Below the pieces are notes generated by a model. It saw only the letters and a program-made list of their open reading frames with translations. It was not told where the DNA came from and ran no database searches. A program made the translations under genes and the position numbers. Shown here one piece after another: positions 15,270-24,210 of a stretch of DNA of 41,843 bases. Within the stretch, counting starts at the first letter, position 1; every line of letters begins with the position of its first letter. The stretch is from contig DATKLX010000012.1 of the NCBI GenBank assembly GCA_035542155.1, positions 1-41,843 of the forward strand. Direction: 5' to 3'. Source of the DNA: DATKLX01 sp035542155. Lineage in GTDB: Bacteria > Chloroflexota > Anaerolineae > Anaerolineales > Anaerolineaceae.

Positions 15270-16241
15270 ATGCTCACGAAAGAAGAGATCCAACCCTTGC
15301 TCTCGCAGGCATTTGTCGAAGCCGACCTTCCCCTTGCGGGCAGGCAGTCGGGGAAAGTGCGCGACTGGTACGTCCTTCCAGAGCGCCGCCTGGTCATCAC
15401 CACCGATCGCCTGTCCGCCTTCGACCGCGTCCTCGCGGCCGTGCCGTTCAAAGGCCAGGTGCTCAACCAGTTGTCCGCCTGGTGGTTCGAGCACACCTGG
15501 GACCTCATCGCCAACCACATGCTCTCCCTCCCCGATCCGAACGCCATGTTCTGCAGGGACGCGCAGTCTTTCCCGGTTGAGGTCATCGTGCGCGGCTATA
15601 TCACCGGGGTGACCCACACCGCGCTCTGGTACCGCTATTCGCTGGGCGAGCGGGAGATCTACGGGTACCACTTCCCGGAGGGCCTGCGCAAGAACGAAAT
15701 GTTGCCCGAGCCGATCCTCACGCCGACCACGAAAGGCGGGGCGACCGGCCACGACGAGCGCCTGACCTGCGCCGAGGTGGTCGAGAAGGGTCTGCTCGAC
15801 GCGCGTACCTGGGACCAGGTCCAGGCCGCCGCGCTGGCGCTCTTCCAGCGCGGACAGGAAATCGCCTCCCGAGCGGGATTGATCCTGGTGGACACCAAGT
15901 ATGAGTTTGGCCTCGCCCCGGACGGTTCGATCCTGCTCATCGATGAAGTGCACACCCCCGATTCTTCCCGCTTCTGGAAGGCGGACAGCTACGCCGGGCG
16001 CCTGGCCGACGGCCTGGAACCCGAGCTGTTCGATAAGGAGTTCGTCCGCCTGGCGTATGCGCAACGCGGATACCGCGGAGATGGGGAACCGCCCACGCTT
16101 CCAGATGAGATCTGGATCGAAACCAGCCGGCTCTACCAGGCCATTTATGAAGGGCTGTCCGGGCAGACATTCCAGCCGGGGGCCTACCCGGTGGGGCCGC
16201 GCCTGGTCAAGATGCTCTCCCTCCAGGAGGCGCTGCGATGA
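15270..16241 (+). CDS. purC: SAICAR synthetase (long, Ade1-like form)
   Basis: A 323-residue phosphoribosylaminoimidazole-succinocarboxamide synthase joining CAIR and aspartate with ATP. Motifs are GKVRDWYVLPERRLVITTDR, LSAFDRVL, the aspartate/CAIR loop EVIVRGYITG, and LILVDTKYEFG with DEVHTPDSSRFW. It is about 80 residues longer than E. coli PurC and resembles the longer yeast Ade1 type. The ribosome site AGGAGGT is at 15256-15262. An ATG inside it (15263) is out of frame, so 15270 is the start. The stop overlaps the purE start (ATGA), the same order as the two domains of animal PAICS. Confidence 0.96.
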   Translation: MLTKEEIQPLLSQAFVEADLPLAGRQSGKVRDWYVLPERRLVITTDRLSAFDRVLAAVPFKGQVLNQLSAWWFEHTWDLIANHMLSLPDPNAMFCRDAQSFPVEVIVRGYITGVTHTALWYRYSLGEREIYGYHFPEGLRKNEMLPEPILTPTTKGGATGHDERLTCAEVVEKGLLDARTWDQVQAAALALFQRGQEIASRAGLILVDTKYEFGLAPDGSILLIDEVHTPDSSRFWKADSYAGRLADGLEPELFDKEFVRLAYAQRGYRGDGEPPTLPDEIWIETSRLYQAIYEGLSGQTFQPGAYPVGPRLVKMLSLQEALR

Positions 16242-16720
16242 GCGGAGCCCTGGTGGTCATCCTGATGGGTTCGCGGGCCGATGAAGCCCATTGCCAGAAG
16301 ATCGCCGCCGCAGCGGGCGCCCTGGGATTGGACACGGCCTGGTACGTCGGTTCAGCCCACAAGACCCCGCGGCACGTGTTGGGGATCCTGGCGCAGTGCG
16401 AGGAAGACCCCCGTCCCAAGGTGTATATCACTGTGGCCGGGCGTTCCAATGCGCTTTCGGGGTTCGTCGACGGGGCCGTCGCCGCGCCGGTGATCGCCTG
16501 CCCGCCGAGTGGGGATTCTTTTCGCGAAGTGGATCTTTTCTCCTCGCTGCGGATGCCCTCGGGAATTGCCCCAGCCGTGGTGCTGGAACCGGCCAACGCC
16601 GCCCTGCTGGCGGCAAAAATCCTCGGCCTGCACGACGAGACCATCCACGGCGCGGTGGTCGCTTTTCAAAAGGCGCAGGCTGAGAAGATCCTCAGCGATA
16701 ATGCCGAGCTGCAGCCATGA
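16238..16720 (+). CDS. purE: AIR carboxylase, class II PurE (PAICS-type)
   Basis: A 160-residue enzyme carboxylating AIR to CAIR. It has the PurE fold motifs GSRAD (11-15) and SAHKTP (39-44). The next loop is VAGRSNALSGFVDG, not the AGGAAHLPGM of class I mutases. Together with VIACPP and SLRMPSGI this matches the AIRC domain of vertebrate PAICS (VAGRSNGLGPV, SLRLPSGL, from memory). Class II enzymes use CO2 directly and need no PurK; none is seen here. It overlaps purC and purF by 4 bases each (ATGA). Confidence 0.93.
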   Translation: MSGALVVILMGSRADEAHCQKIAAAAGALGLDTAWYVGSAHKTPRHVLGILAQCEEDPRPKVYITVAGRSNALSGFVDGAVAAPVIACPPSGDSFREVDLFSSLRMPSGIAPAVVLEPANAALLAAKILGLHDETIHGAVVAFQKAQAEKILSDNAELQP

Positions 16721-18162
16721 ACCAGCCTTCTCCAGCTTTTCTCGAAGAAGACCGGCCGCACGAAGAATGTGGGGTGGTTGGTATTTTTGCGCCCAACGAG
16801 AACGCCGCCAGCATGGCTTTTTTTGCTCTCTACGCCCTTCAACACCGGGGACAGGAGGCGGCCGGGATTGCCGTGTCGAATGGATATGCCATCCGCATGC
16901 ACAAAGACGTGGGGCTGGTCTCGCAGGTGTTCAACTCGATCAACCTCCAGCCCCTGCAGGGCAGCTGCGCCATCGGCCATACCCGCTACTCGACCACCGG
17001 AGCGTCTACCAGCCACAACGCCCAGCCCTTCCTGGTCGAAACCCAGCACGGTCCCATCGCGGTGGCCCACAACGGCAACCTGGTCAATGCCCCCGCGTTG
17101 CGCAGGGAACTGCTCGAGCGCGGAGTGGGGCTGTCTTCTACGTCCGACAGCGAGGTGATCGCCATGATGCTGGCCGGGGCGCGCGGCCGGACCTGGAACG
17201 CGCGCATCCAGAGCTTAATGAAAAAATGGGTGGGGGCCTATTCCCTGGTGATCCTCACCCGCACTGGGGTCTTCGCGGTGCGCGACCCGTGGGGCTTCCG
17301 GCCGCTCAATGTTGGCCTGCTGCCCAGCGGGGGGCATGCGGCCGCTTCCGAAAGCTGCGCGTTACAAACGCTCGGCTGCTACGCCACCCGCGAGGTCAAG
17401 CCCGGCGAAATTGTCATCTTGAGCAATTCCGCATTCACTGTCCAGCAGGCGGTGCCGCCCAAACCGCGCCAGGCAGCCTGCCTGTTTGAATTCATCTACT
17501 TCTCCCGCCCAGATAGCACCTGGAACGGCAAGAATATCCACGAAGTACGCCAGCGCCTCGGCCGCCAACTGGCGAAGGAAGGCCCGGTCGACGCGGACGT
17601 GGTCATTCCGATCCCGGATTCGGCGATCCCGGCGGCCATCGGCTATTCCGCTGAGAGCGGCATTCCCAACAACGACGGTTTCGTGAAGAACCGCTACATC
17701 GGCAGAACGTTTATCCAGCCCACCGAATCACTCCGCGAGCAGGGTGTGGCCCTGAAGTTCAACGTTTTACCCGCCAATATCCGCAACCGGCGTGTCGTGG
17801 TGGTCGACGACAGCATCGTGCGCGGCACCACGACCGGACCGCTGATCCAGCTCCTCCGCGACGCCGGCGCGAAAGAGGTCCACGTGCGTGTCACCTGCCC
17901 GCCGATCAAACATCCCTGTTTTATGGGCGTGGATATCGGGACCTACGAAGAGCTGATCGCCCACCGGATGAGCGTGGAAGAAATCCGCACCCAGGTCGGC
18001 GCGGATTCGCTCTGTTACCTGTCGATGGAAGGGATGATGAGCGCCATTGGAAGCACCAGCGGCTACTGCAATTCCTGCTTTACCGGGCGCTATCCATTCC
18101 ACATCCAGTCCAACCTCTCCAAAGACGAGTTTGAACAGCAGGCGCCCGAAGATGAAGACTGA
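16717..18162 (+). CDS. purF: Amidophosphoribosyltransferase, iron-sulfur type
   Basis: A 481-residue enzyme catalysing the first committed purine step, PRPP plus glutamine to phosphoribosylamine. The N-terminal nucleophile is C18 in ECGVVGIF, so a 17-residue propeptide should be cleaved off. The PRPP motif is VVVVDDSIVRGTTT. Cysteines in AACLFEFIYFSRPDS, HPCFMGVD and YCNSCFTGRYPF correspond to the four ligands of the 4Fe-4S cluster in B. subtilis PurF, so this is the oxygen-sensitive cluster form. The start overlaps the purE stop (ATGA); the 3' end overlaps purDM by 11 bases. Confidence 0.96.
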   Translation: MNQPSPAFLEEDRPHEECGVVGIFAPNENAASMAFFALYALQHRGQEAAGIAVSNGYAIRMHKDVGLVSQVFNSINLQPLQGSCAIGHTRYSTTGASTSHNAQPFLVETQHGPIAVAHNGNLVNAPALRRELLERGVGLSSTSDSEVIAMMLAGARGRTWNARIQSLMKKWVGAYSLVILTRTGVFAVRDPWGFRPLNVGLLPSGGHAAASESCALQTLGCYATREVKPGEIVILSNSAFTVQQAVPPKPRQAACLFEFIYFSRPDSTWNGKNIHEVRQRLGRQLAKEGPVDADVVIPIPDSAIPAAIGYSAESGIPNNDGFVKNRYIGRTFIQPTESLREQGVALKFNVLPANIRNRRVVVVDDSIVRGTTTGPLIQLLRDAGAKEVHVRVTCPPIKHPCFMGVDIGTYEELIAHRMSVEEIRTQVGADSLCYLSMEGMMSAIGSTSGYCNSCFTGRYPFHIQSNLSKDEFEQQAPEDED

Positions 18163-20476
18163 TTCTCGTTCCCTCTCAACCAAAAACATTCTCCTGGTGG
18201 GCTCCGGCGGGCGCGAGCACGCCCTGGCCTGGAAGCTCGCCCAATCGCCGCGCCTGGCCCGGTTGTGGATTGCGCCGGGGAACGCCGGGACGGCTGAACT
18301 GGGAAGCAACGTCCTCATCTCCGCGGAAGATATCCCTGGACTGGTCGGTTTTGCCCGGGAGCGGTCCATCGAGCTGGTGATCGTCGGGCCGGAAGGACCC
18401 CTGGCGCTGGGATTGGCGGACGCACTGCAGGGGGCGGGCATCCGGGTTTTCGGCCCCACCTGCGCCGCGGCCCAACTGGAGACCTCCAAATCGTTCGCCA
18501 AGGGTTTCATGCAACGTCACGGCATCCCAACGGCGCGCTACGCGGTCTTTACCTCTCATGAGGAAGCTGCCCGCTACCTGGAAGGGATCGATTACCCGGT
18601 CGTGATCAAGGCATCCGGGCTGGCAGCCGGAAAGGGCGTAATCCTCCCGGAGTCGCGCGAAGAAGCCTGCCGGGTCCTGGCAGAGTTCATGGTAGCGAAA
18701 TCTCTCGGGGCGGCCGGCCAGGAAGTGGTGATCGAAGAGCGGCTGGAAGGGGAGGAAATCTCCCTGCTGGCCTTCGCCGACGGCGTGACGGTGAAGGCGA
18801 TGCCCCCCGCGCAGGATCACAAACGGTTGCTGGACGGTGATCGGGGACCCAACACGGGCGGCATGGGCGCCTACGCACCCGCCCCAGCCTGCCCGCAAAC
18901 CTTGGCGGAGAAGCTGTCGCGGACCGTCCTGCAGGCGGCAGTCGACGGGCTGCGCGCCGAGGGGATTCGCTATCAAGGCGTGCTCTACGCCGGGTTGATA
19001 CTCACCCGGGACGGCCCGCGGGTGCTCGAATTTAACTGCCGGTTTGGCGATCCCGAGACCCAGGCGCTGCTCCCGCTCCTGGAAAGCGACCTGATCGAAA
19101 TCGCCGAGGCGTGTACAGAGGGCGCGCTGGCGCGCACGTCGGTTCTCTGGAAAGCCGGCTCCTGCGCCTGCGTGGTGCTCGCATCTGCCGGTTACCCGGC
19201 CGCCAGCGTTTCCGGGGTGCCCATCCACGGCCTGGAGGCCAGAAAAGGCAACTGCATCGTGTTTCACGCCGCCACCCGCCGCGAAAAGAGCGGAGAGTTG
19301 GTCAGCGCGGGGGGACGCGTGCTGGGGATCACGGCCTGGGCCGGGGATCTGCCCAGCGCCCTCCGGGACGCCCAAGACGCCATCAACCAGATCGGCTTTG
19401 CGGGGATGCAATACCGCAGGGATATTGGCGCCCGGGGCCTGCGCCACTTGCAGGCGATGCGGTCGGCCTATGCAGACGCCGGGGTCACTATCGATTCCGG
19501 CAACCACGCCGTGAGCCTGATGAGGGACACGGTGCGCTCCACCTACAACTCCGCCGTGGTCGCCGGCATCGGTTCGTTCGGCGGGTTGTACGATGCCGCG
19601 GCGCTGCGGTCCATGCGCCGCCCGGTGCTGGTCGCATCTACGGATGGCATCGGGACCAAGATCATGATCGCCGCCCAGGCAAAGCGCTACGCCCCGCTGG
19701 GGGTGGACATCGTCAACCACTGCATCGACGACGTGCTGGTCCAGGGCGGGCGCCCGCTCTTCTTTCTGGACTACTTCGCCGCCTCCTGCCTGGAGCCCCA
19801 GATGGTTGCGGAGATCGTGAGTGGAATGGCCGGGGCCTGCCGCGCGGCGAGCTGTGCGCTGATCGGCGGAGAGACGGCCGAGATGCCGGGCGTCTACCAG
19901 CCCGGCGAGTTCGACGTGGCGGGCACGCTGGTCGGCCTGGTGGAATACGACCAGATCCTCCCGCGGCCGGCCCTGCAGCCGGGCGATCTGCTCCTCGGGC
20001 TGCGCTCCTCAGGGCCGCACACCAATGGGTATTCTCTCCTGCGCCGGGTCTTTGCGCAGACGCCGCTCGAGGCGGTCCTGCCCGGCCTGGAACGGCCGCT
20101 GGTGGATTTGCTCCTGGAGCCGCATCGTTCTTATCTGCCGCTGCTGGCCCCGCTGCTGGACGATCCGACCGCGCCGGTGAAAGCGCTGGCCCACATCACC
20201 GGTGGCGGATTGGTGGAAAACCTGCCCCGCATCCTGCCGGCATCCCTGGGCGCCCGGATCCAACGGGGCTCCTGGCCGGTTCCGGCGCTCTTTTCCATCG
20301 TCCGTGAAATGGGAGGCGTTTCCGACGAAGAGATGGCGCGCGTCTTCAACCTGGGGATCGGGATGGTCGCGGTGATCGCCCCAGAGAGCCTGGGCTGCGT
20401 CCAACAGGCGCTCGGTGAGGAAACCTGGGTGATCGGCGAGCTCGTCCCCGGGGAGCGGAAAGTGATCTTGCAATGA
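18152..20476 (+). CDS. purDM: Fused GAR synthetase - AIR synthetase (PurD-PurM)
   Basis: A 774-residue bifunctional enzyme. Residues about 11-430 are GAR synthetase, an ATP-grasp enzyme (GSGGREHALAW at 17-27, KASGLAAGKGV, DGDRGPNTGGMGAYAP, EFNCRFGDPETQ). Residues from about 440 are AIR synthetase (YADAGVTIDSGN, STDGIGTK, DIVNHCIDD, LIGGETAEMPG, SSGPHTNGYSL). The two are joined by a very short linker, the order found in yeast Ade5,7 and animal GART. The ATG at 18152 lies inside the purF end and starts right before the GARS fold. The stop overlaps the purN start by 4 bases, so the third GART activity follows as a separate chain. Confidence 0.96.
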   Translation: MKTDSRSLSTKNILLVGSGGREHALAWKLAQSPRLARLWIAPGNAGTAELGSNVLISAEDIPGLVGFARERSIELVIVGPEGPLALGLADALQGAGIRVFGPTCAAAQLETSKSFAKGFMQRHGIPTARYAVFTSHEEAARYLEGIDYPVVIKASGLAAGKGVILPESREEACRVLAEFMVAKSLGAAGQEVVIEERLEGEEISLLAFADGVTVKAMPPAQDHKRLLDGDRGPNTGGMGAYAPAPACPQTLAEKLSRTVLQAAVDGLRAEGIRYQGVLYAGLILTRDGPRVLEFNCRFGDPETQALLPLLESDLIEIAEACTEGALARTSVLWKAGSCACVVLASAGYPAASVSGVPIHGLEARKGNCIVFHAATRREKSGELVSAGGRVLGITAWAGDLPSALRDAQDAINQIGFAGMQYRRDIGARGLRHLQAMRSAYADAGVTIDSGNHAVSLMRDTVRSTYNSAVVAGIGSFGGLYDAAALRSMRRPVLVASTDGIGTKIMIAAQAKRYAPLGVDIVNHCIDDVLVQGGRPLFFLDYFAASCLEPQMVAEIVSGMAGACRAASCALIGGETAEMPGVYQPGEFDVAGTLVGLVEYDQILPRPALQPGDLLLGLRSSGPHTNGYSLLRRVFAQTPLEAVLPGLERPLVDLLLEPHRSYLPLLAPLLDDPTAPVKALAHITGGGLVENLPRILPASLGARIQRGSWPVPALFSIVREMGGVSDEEMARVFNLGIGMVAVIAPESLGCVQQALGEETWVIGELVPGERKVILQ

Positions 20477-21072
20477 GCGCCGCGGCCCCAACGCGACCTT
20501 CCCGCCTGGTGATCCTGATTTCCGGCAACGGGACGAACCTGCAGGCCGTCCTGGATGCCTGCGCAGCAGGGAAGATCGCCGCGCGGGTCGTGGCGGTTTT
20601 TTCTAACCAGGCGGACGCGTATGGATTGCAGCGCGCTAGGCAGGCGGGCGTGCCTGCCTTTCACCTGCAAAAAACCAGAGAGATGGACCGGGGGACCTAT
20701 GATACCCGGCTTGGCGACCAGACGGCGGCATTCAGCCCCGATTGGGTCCTACTCCTGGGCTGGATGCGCATCCTCAGCACCGCATTTTTAGACCGGTTTC
20801 CTGGCCGGGTGGTCAATCTCCACCCGGCGCTCCCGGGCGCTTTCCCGGGCACCCACGCCATCGAGCGCGCCTGGGACGCCTACCGGTGTGGAGAAATCGA
20901 CCGGACCGGGGTGATGGTCCACCTGGTGCCGGATGAGCGCGTGGATTGCGGCCCCGTCCTGGGACAAAAAATCGTGCCGATCGATCCAGACGACAGCCTG
21001 GAAACGCTGGAGGACCGCATCCACCAGGCCGAGCACGCGCTGGTGATCCAGGTTCTATCCGAAATCTTATGA
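20473..21072 (+). CDS. purN: Phosphoribosylglycinamide formyltransferase
   Basis: A 199-residue GAR transformylase using 10-formyl-tetrahydrofolate. It has the phosphate loop ISGNGTNLQA (16-25) and the catalytic triad N115, H117 (NLHPALPG) and D158 (DERVDCGP). The length is typical. The start is ATGA-coupled to purDM. It is separated from purH by 75 bases that contain the second copy of the dispersed repeat pair. Confidence 0.96.
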   Translation: MSAAAPTRPSRLVILISGNGTNLQAVLDACAAGKIAARVVAVFSNQADAYGLQRARQAGVPAFHLQKTREMDRGTYDTRLGDQTAAFSPDWVLLLGWMRILSTAFLDRFPGRVVNLHPALPGAFPGTHAIERAWDAYRCGEIDRTGVMVHLVPDERVDCGPVLGQKIVPIDPDDSLETLEDRIHQAEHALVIQVLSEIL

Positions 21073-21075
21073 CTG

Positions 21076-21126
21076 GGCAACCAGGTAACCAATTGACGAA
21101 GTAACGGTTCTCGGATTTCGGTTCTC
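21076..21126. repeat. Dispersed repeat pair in the purN-purH gap (copy B)
   Basis: GGCAACCAGGTAACCAAT (21076-21093) is the exact reverse complement of 10008-10025. The 23 bases at 21104-21126 match 10053-10075 with two differences. In both operons element 1 reads in the same direction on the mRNA, while element 2 is inverted, so this is not one block copied whole. No coding potential is seen. Confidence 0.7.
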
Positions 21127-21147
21127 GACCTTTTTGAAAGGATCCTT

Positions 21148-22650
21148 ATGCCAAACGCGATACTTTCGGTTACCGATAAGAGCGGGCTGATCGAGTTTGC
21201 CGCCCGGCTGGTCCGGCTGGGGTGGACGCTGATCGCGTCCGGGGGCACCGCCCGGTTGCTTGAAGAAAACCATCTCCCCGTTACGAAAGTGGCTGAATAC
21301 ACCGGTTCCCCCGAGATCCTGTCCGGGCGGGTCAAGACGCTTCACCCCGCCATCCACGGCGGGCTTTTGGCGCGCCCAACGGAAGAAGACCGCCGGGAAT
21401 TGACCGGCCAGGGCTGGGATTGGATCGATCTGGCGGTCGTCAACCTGTATCCTTTTGAAAAAACGATCTCACACCCGGATGCAACCCTGGCCGAAGCGAT
21501 CGAGAATATCGACATCGGCGGCGTAACGCTCATTCGCGCCGCCGCCAAAAATTTCGAGCGGGTCACCCTGGTCTGCGATCCGGCGGATTACGGCCCGGTC
21601 CTGGCCGAGCTGGAGCAGCTCGGCGGCACCACCCCGGAGCTGCGCCGCAGGCTGGCCCAAAAAGGCTTCCAGCAGACAGCGCACTACGACGCGGCGATTG
21701 CTCAATACCTGGACCCGGAAGGAACCTTCTTTCTGCAGGCGTATCCTGTCCGGCGCCTCCGCTATGGGGAGAACCCGCACCAATCGGCCAGCCTGTATTC
21801 TTACCAGCCGGGCTGCGGACCGCTGGGGGGCAGGGTGCTGCAAGGGAAGGAGCTCTCGTACAATAACCTGCTCGACCTGGACGCGGCCCTGCGGGCAGCA
21901 GCCAGCTTCGAGCGTCCTACGGTCGCCATCATCAAGCACCTATCCCCCTGCGGCATCGCTTCCGCAGATTCTCTGGCCGGCGCGTTTCGCTCCGCTCTCG
22001 CGTGTGATCCCACCTCTGCTTTTGGGGGGGTGATCGCGGCCAACCGGCCTTTCGACGAGGAGACCGCCGAGGCCATCGGTAACCTGTTCGTGGAGTGCAT
22101 CCTCGCGCCCGGTTTCAGCGAAGCGGCGCTTTCGTTGCTGGCAAAAAAGAAGAACTGCCGGCTGGTCGAAATCCCGGATCTGGAGCTTTCCCCCGATTTC
22201 GAGCTGCGCTCGGTCAACGGCGGCCTGTTGAAGCAGTCGATCGACGCCGGTGACCCGCCAGGAACGCAATGGAAGGTCGTCTCCAGCCGGCAGCCAACGA
22301 ATGAGGAATGGCGGTCGCTGCGGTTTGCCTGGAAAGCCTGCCAGCATGTCAAATCGAACGCGATCGTCTTGGCGCGGGGAGAGGCCACCGTCGGGATCGG
22401 CGGCGGGCAGCCGAACCGGGTGGACTGCGTGCGGATCGCCATCCAGCGGGCCGGGGAGAAGGCGCGGGGGGCGTCGCTGGCTTCCGACGCGTTCTTCCCC
22501 TTCCCGGATTCGATCCAGATCGCTGGTCAGACGGGGATCACCGCCGTGATCCACCCGGGGGGCTCCATCCACGACGCGGAAAGCCTGGAGGCAGCCGAAT
22601 CCGCGGGACTGGCCGTGGTCCTCACCGGGGTTCGCCACTTTCGCCATTAG
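21148..22650 (+). CDS. purH: Bifunctional AICAR transformylase / IMP cyclohydrolase
   Basis: A 500-residue enzyme making the last two steps to IMP. The N-terminal cyclohydrolase (MGS-like) domain shows LSVTDKSGL, ASGGTARLL, GRVKTLHPAIHGG and NLYPFE. The C-terminal transformylase shows RYGENPHQSASLY, KHLSPCGIA, FPFPDSI and the end motif VIHPGGSIHD. AAAGGA lies 5 bases before the ATG. It sits 15 bases ahead of guaB. The length is normal, slightly short compared with E. coli. Confidence 0.97.
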   Translation: MPNAILSVTDKSGLIEFAARLVRLGWTLIASGGTARLLEENHLPVTKVAEYTGSPEILSGRVKTLHPAIHGGLLARPTEEDRRELTGQGWDWIDLAVVNLYPFEKTISHPDATLAEAIENIDIGGVTLIRAAAKNFERVTLVCDPADYGPVLAELEQLGGTTPELRRRLAQKGFQQTAHYDAAIAQYLDPEGTFFLQAYPVRRLRYGENPHQSASLYSYQPGCGPLGGRVLQGKELSYNNLLDLDAALRAAASFERPTVAIIKHLSPCGIASADSLAGAFRSALACDPTSAFGGVIAANRPFDEETAEAIGNLFVECILAPGFSEAALSLLAKKKNCRLVEIPDLELSPDFELRSVNGGLLKQSIDAGDPPGTQWKVVSSRQPTNEEWRSLRFAWKACQHVKSNAIVLARGEATVGIGGGQPNRVDCVRIAIQRAGEKARGASLASDAFFPFPDSIQIAGQTGITAVIHPGGSIHDAESLEAAESAGLAVVLTGVRHFRH

Positions 22651-22665
22651 AAAAAAGGAGGAACG

Positions 22666-24159
22666 ATGAACGAAGAGCTTTTTGAGACCTTTGACTCGCT
22701 CACCTTCGACGATCTACTGGTGGTGCCCGGGTACAGTGAAGTCCTTCCGGGCGACGCGGATATCCAGGCTACCCTGGTGGAGGGGATCCGGTTAAACACG
22801 CCCATCCTCTCGGCTGCCATGGACACGGTGACCGAAGCGCAAATGGCCATCGCCCTGGCGCGGGCGGGAGGGATTGGGATTATCCACCGTAACCTGTCGC
22901 CGGAAGATCAGGCCGCGGAGGTGGACAAAGTGAAGCGGTCGGAAGCCGGGATGATTTCAGACCCGATCTGCCTGCCCGCCAGCGCCACGCTCCAGGAAGC
23001 GGAAGAGATCATGGCGCATTACCACATCAGCGGCATCCCGATCGTAGAAATGCACAGTCGGAGGCTGATCGGCATCCTCACCAACCGGGATACCCGTTTT
23101 TGCGAACCCGCCGACAACCAGCGCCCGGTGAGTGATTTCATGACCGCTGAGAACCTGGTCACCGCGACGATTGGCACCACCCTGGACCAGGCCCGGCAGA
23201 TTTTGCAAAAGCACCGGATTGAAAAGCTGCCCCTGGTTGACGAGCAAGGCTGCCTGACCGGGCTGATCACGGTCAAAGATATCAAGAAGAAAGCCGATTA
23301 TCCCAACGCCGCGAAAGACAGCCGCGGGCGCCTTCTGGCGGGCGCGGCGGTGGGGGTCGGGGGCGACCTGGAGACCCGGATCGAGCTGATGGCCTCTCGC
23401 GGCCTGGACGTGGCCGTGGTGGATACGGCGCACGGCCATTCCCGCGACGTGATCGAGGCGATCCGGCGGATCAAGGCGGTCGCCCCGCACCTGGCGGTCA
23501 TCGCCGGGAACGTGGTGACCGCGGAAGGGACGGCAGCGCTGATCGAAGCGGGGGCTGACGCGGTAAAGGTGGGGGTTGGCGCCGGCTCGATCTGCACCAC
23601 GCGGGTGATCTCTGGGGCGGGCATGCCGCAGATGAGCGCCATTTATGCCTGCGCGCGGGCTGCCCGCCCGTACGGCATTCCAATCATCGCCGACGGCGGG
23701 ATCAAATACTCGGGCGATATCGTCAAGGCAATCGTCGCAGGCGCAGAAACGGTCATGCTGGGCGGGATGCTGGCCGGTCTGGAGGAGTCTCCCGGCGAGA
23801 TGATCCTCTATGAAGGCCGGCAGTACAAAACGTCCCGCGGGATGGGGAGCCTGGGCGCGATGCGGGGATACGGCCGCGACCGCTATGGTACGGGGCAATC
23901 TGGTCTCGGAAAATTGGTGCCGGAAGGGGTGGAAGGGATGGTACCCTATAAGGGAGCCCTGGCCGACGCCATTTTTCAACTCGTCGGCGGGCTACGCTCG
24001 GGGATGGGCTATGCCGGGGCAGAAAACTTGGATGACCTGCGCTTTCGCACCCCCCTGACTCGAATTACCAGTGCGGGACAGGTGGAAAGCCACCCGCACA
24101 GCGTCATCATTACCCGGGAAGCGCCCAATTACCAGCGGGGAGAGTATAACAGCGGATGA
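22666..24159 (+). CDS. guaB: IMP dehydrogenase
   Basis: A 497-residue enzyme oxidising IMP to XMP with NAD, the first step to GMP. The catalytic C310 lies in GVGAGSICTTRVISGAG. Two CBS domains (about 95-215) are inserted in the barrel after LSPEDQAAEVDKVKRSE and may bind ATP or GTP, as in relatives. The flap region has GMGSLGAMRGYGRDRYG. A strong AGGAGG ribosome site precedes the ATG. It closes the pur operon, so purine flow is directed to guanine nucleotides. No obvious intrinsic terminator follows. Confidence 0.97.
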   Translation: MNEELFETFDSLTFDDLLVVPGYSEVLPGDADIQATLVEGIRLNTPILSAAMDTVTEAQMAIALARAGGIGIIHRNLSPEDQAAEVDKVKRSEAGMISDPICLPASATLQEAEEIMAHYHISGIPIVEMHSRRLIGILTNRDTRFCEPADNQRPVSDFMTAENLVTATIGTTLDQARQILQKHRIEKLPLVDEQGCLTGLITVKDIKKKADYPNAAKDSRGRLLAGAAVGVGGDLETRIELMASRGLDVAVVDTAHGHSRDVIEAIRRIKAVAPHLAVIAGNVVTAEGTAALIEAGADAVKVGVGAGSICTTRVISGAGMPQMSAIYACARAARPYGIPIIADGGIKYSGDIVKAIVAGAETVMLGGMLAGLEESPGEMILYEGRQYKTSRGMGSLGAMRGYGRDRYGTGQSGLGKLVPEGVEGMVPYKGALADAIFQLVGGLRSGMGYAGAENLDDLRFRTPLTRITSAGQVESHPHSVIITREAPNYQRGEYNSG

Positions 24160-24180
24160 CGACTATTTTGAGCCTGCTCA

Positions 24181-24196
24181 TGGTATATTAATACCA
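24181..24196 (+). promoter_or_regulatory. Small dyad just before the ribosome site of the AI-2E family gene
   Basis: TGGTAT and ATACCA form 6-base arms around ATTA, ending directly at the AGGAG-like ribosome site (from 24196) of the TTG-start gene. It could be a weak RNA hairpin or an operator. There is no T tract, so it is not a terminator. Confidence 0.25.
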
Positions 24197-24210
24197 GGAG
24201 AGAGACTGGC

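Noticed and set aside
14805..16064. Antisense ORF of 419 codons opposite purQ/purC
   Set aside because: Shadow of two well-supported genes; it crosses their boundary and shows no recognisable domain.
18176..19720. Long antisense ORF (514 codons) opposite purDM
   Set aside because: It mirrors the GC-rich codon pattern of a clear GARS-AIRS gene; the translation has no family motif and no ribosome site.
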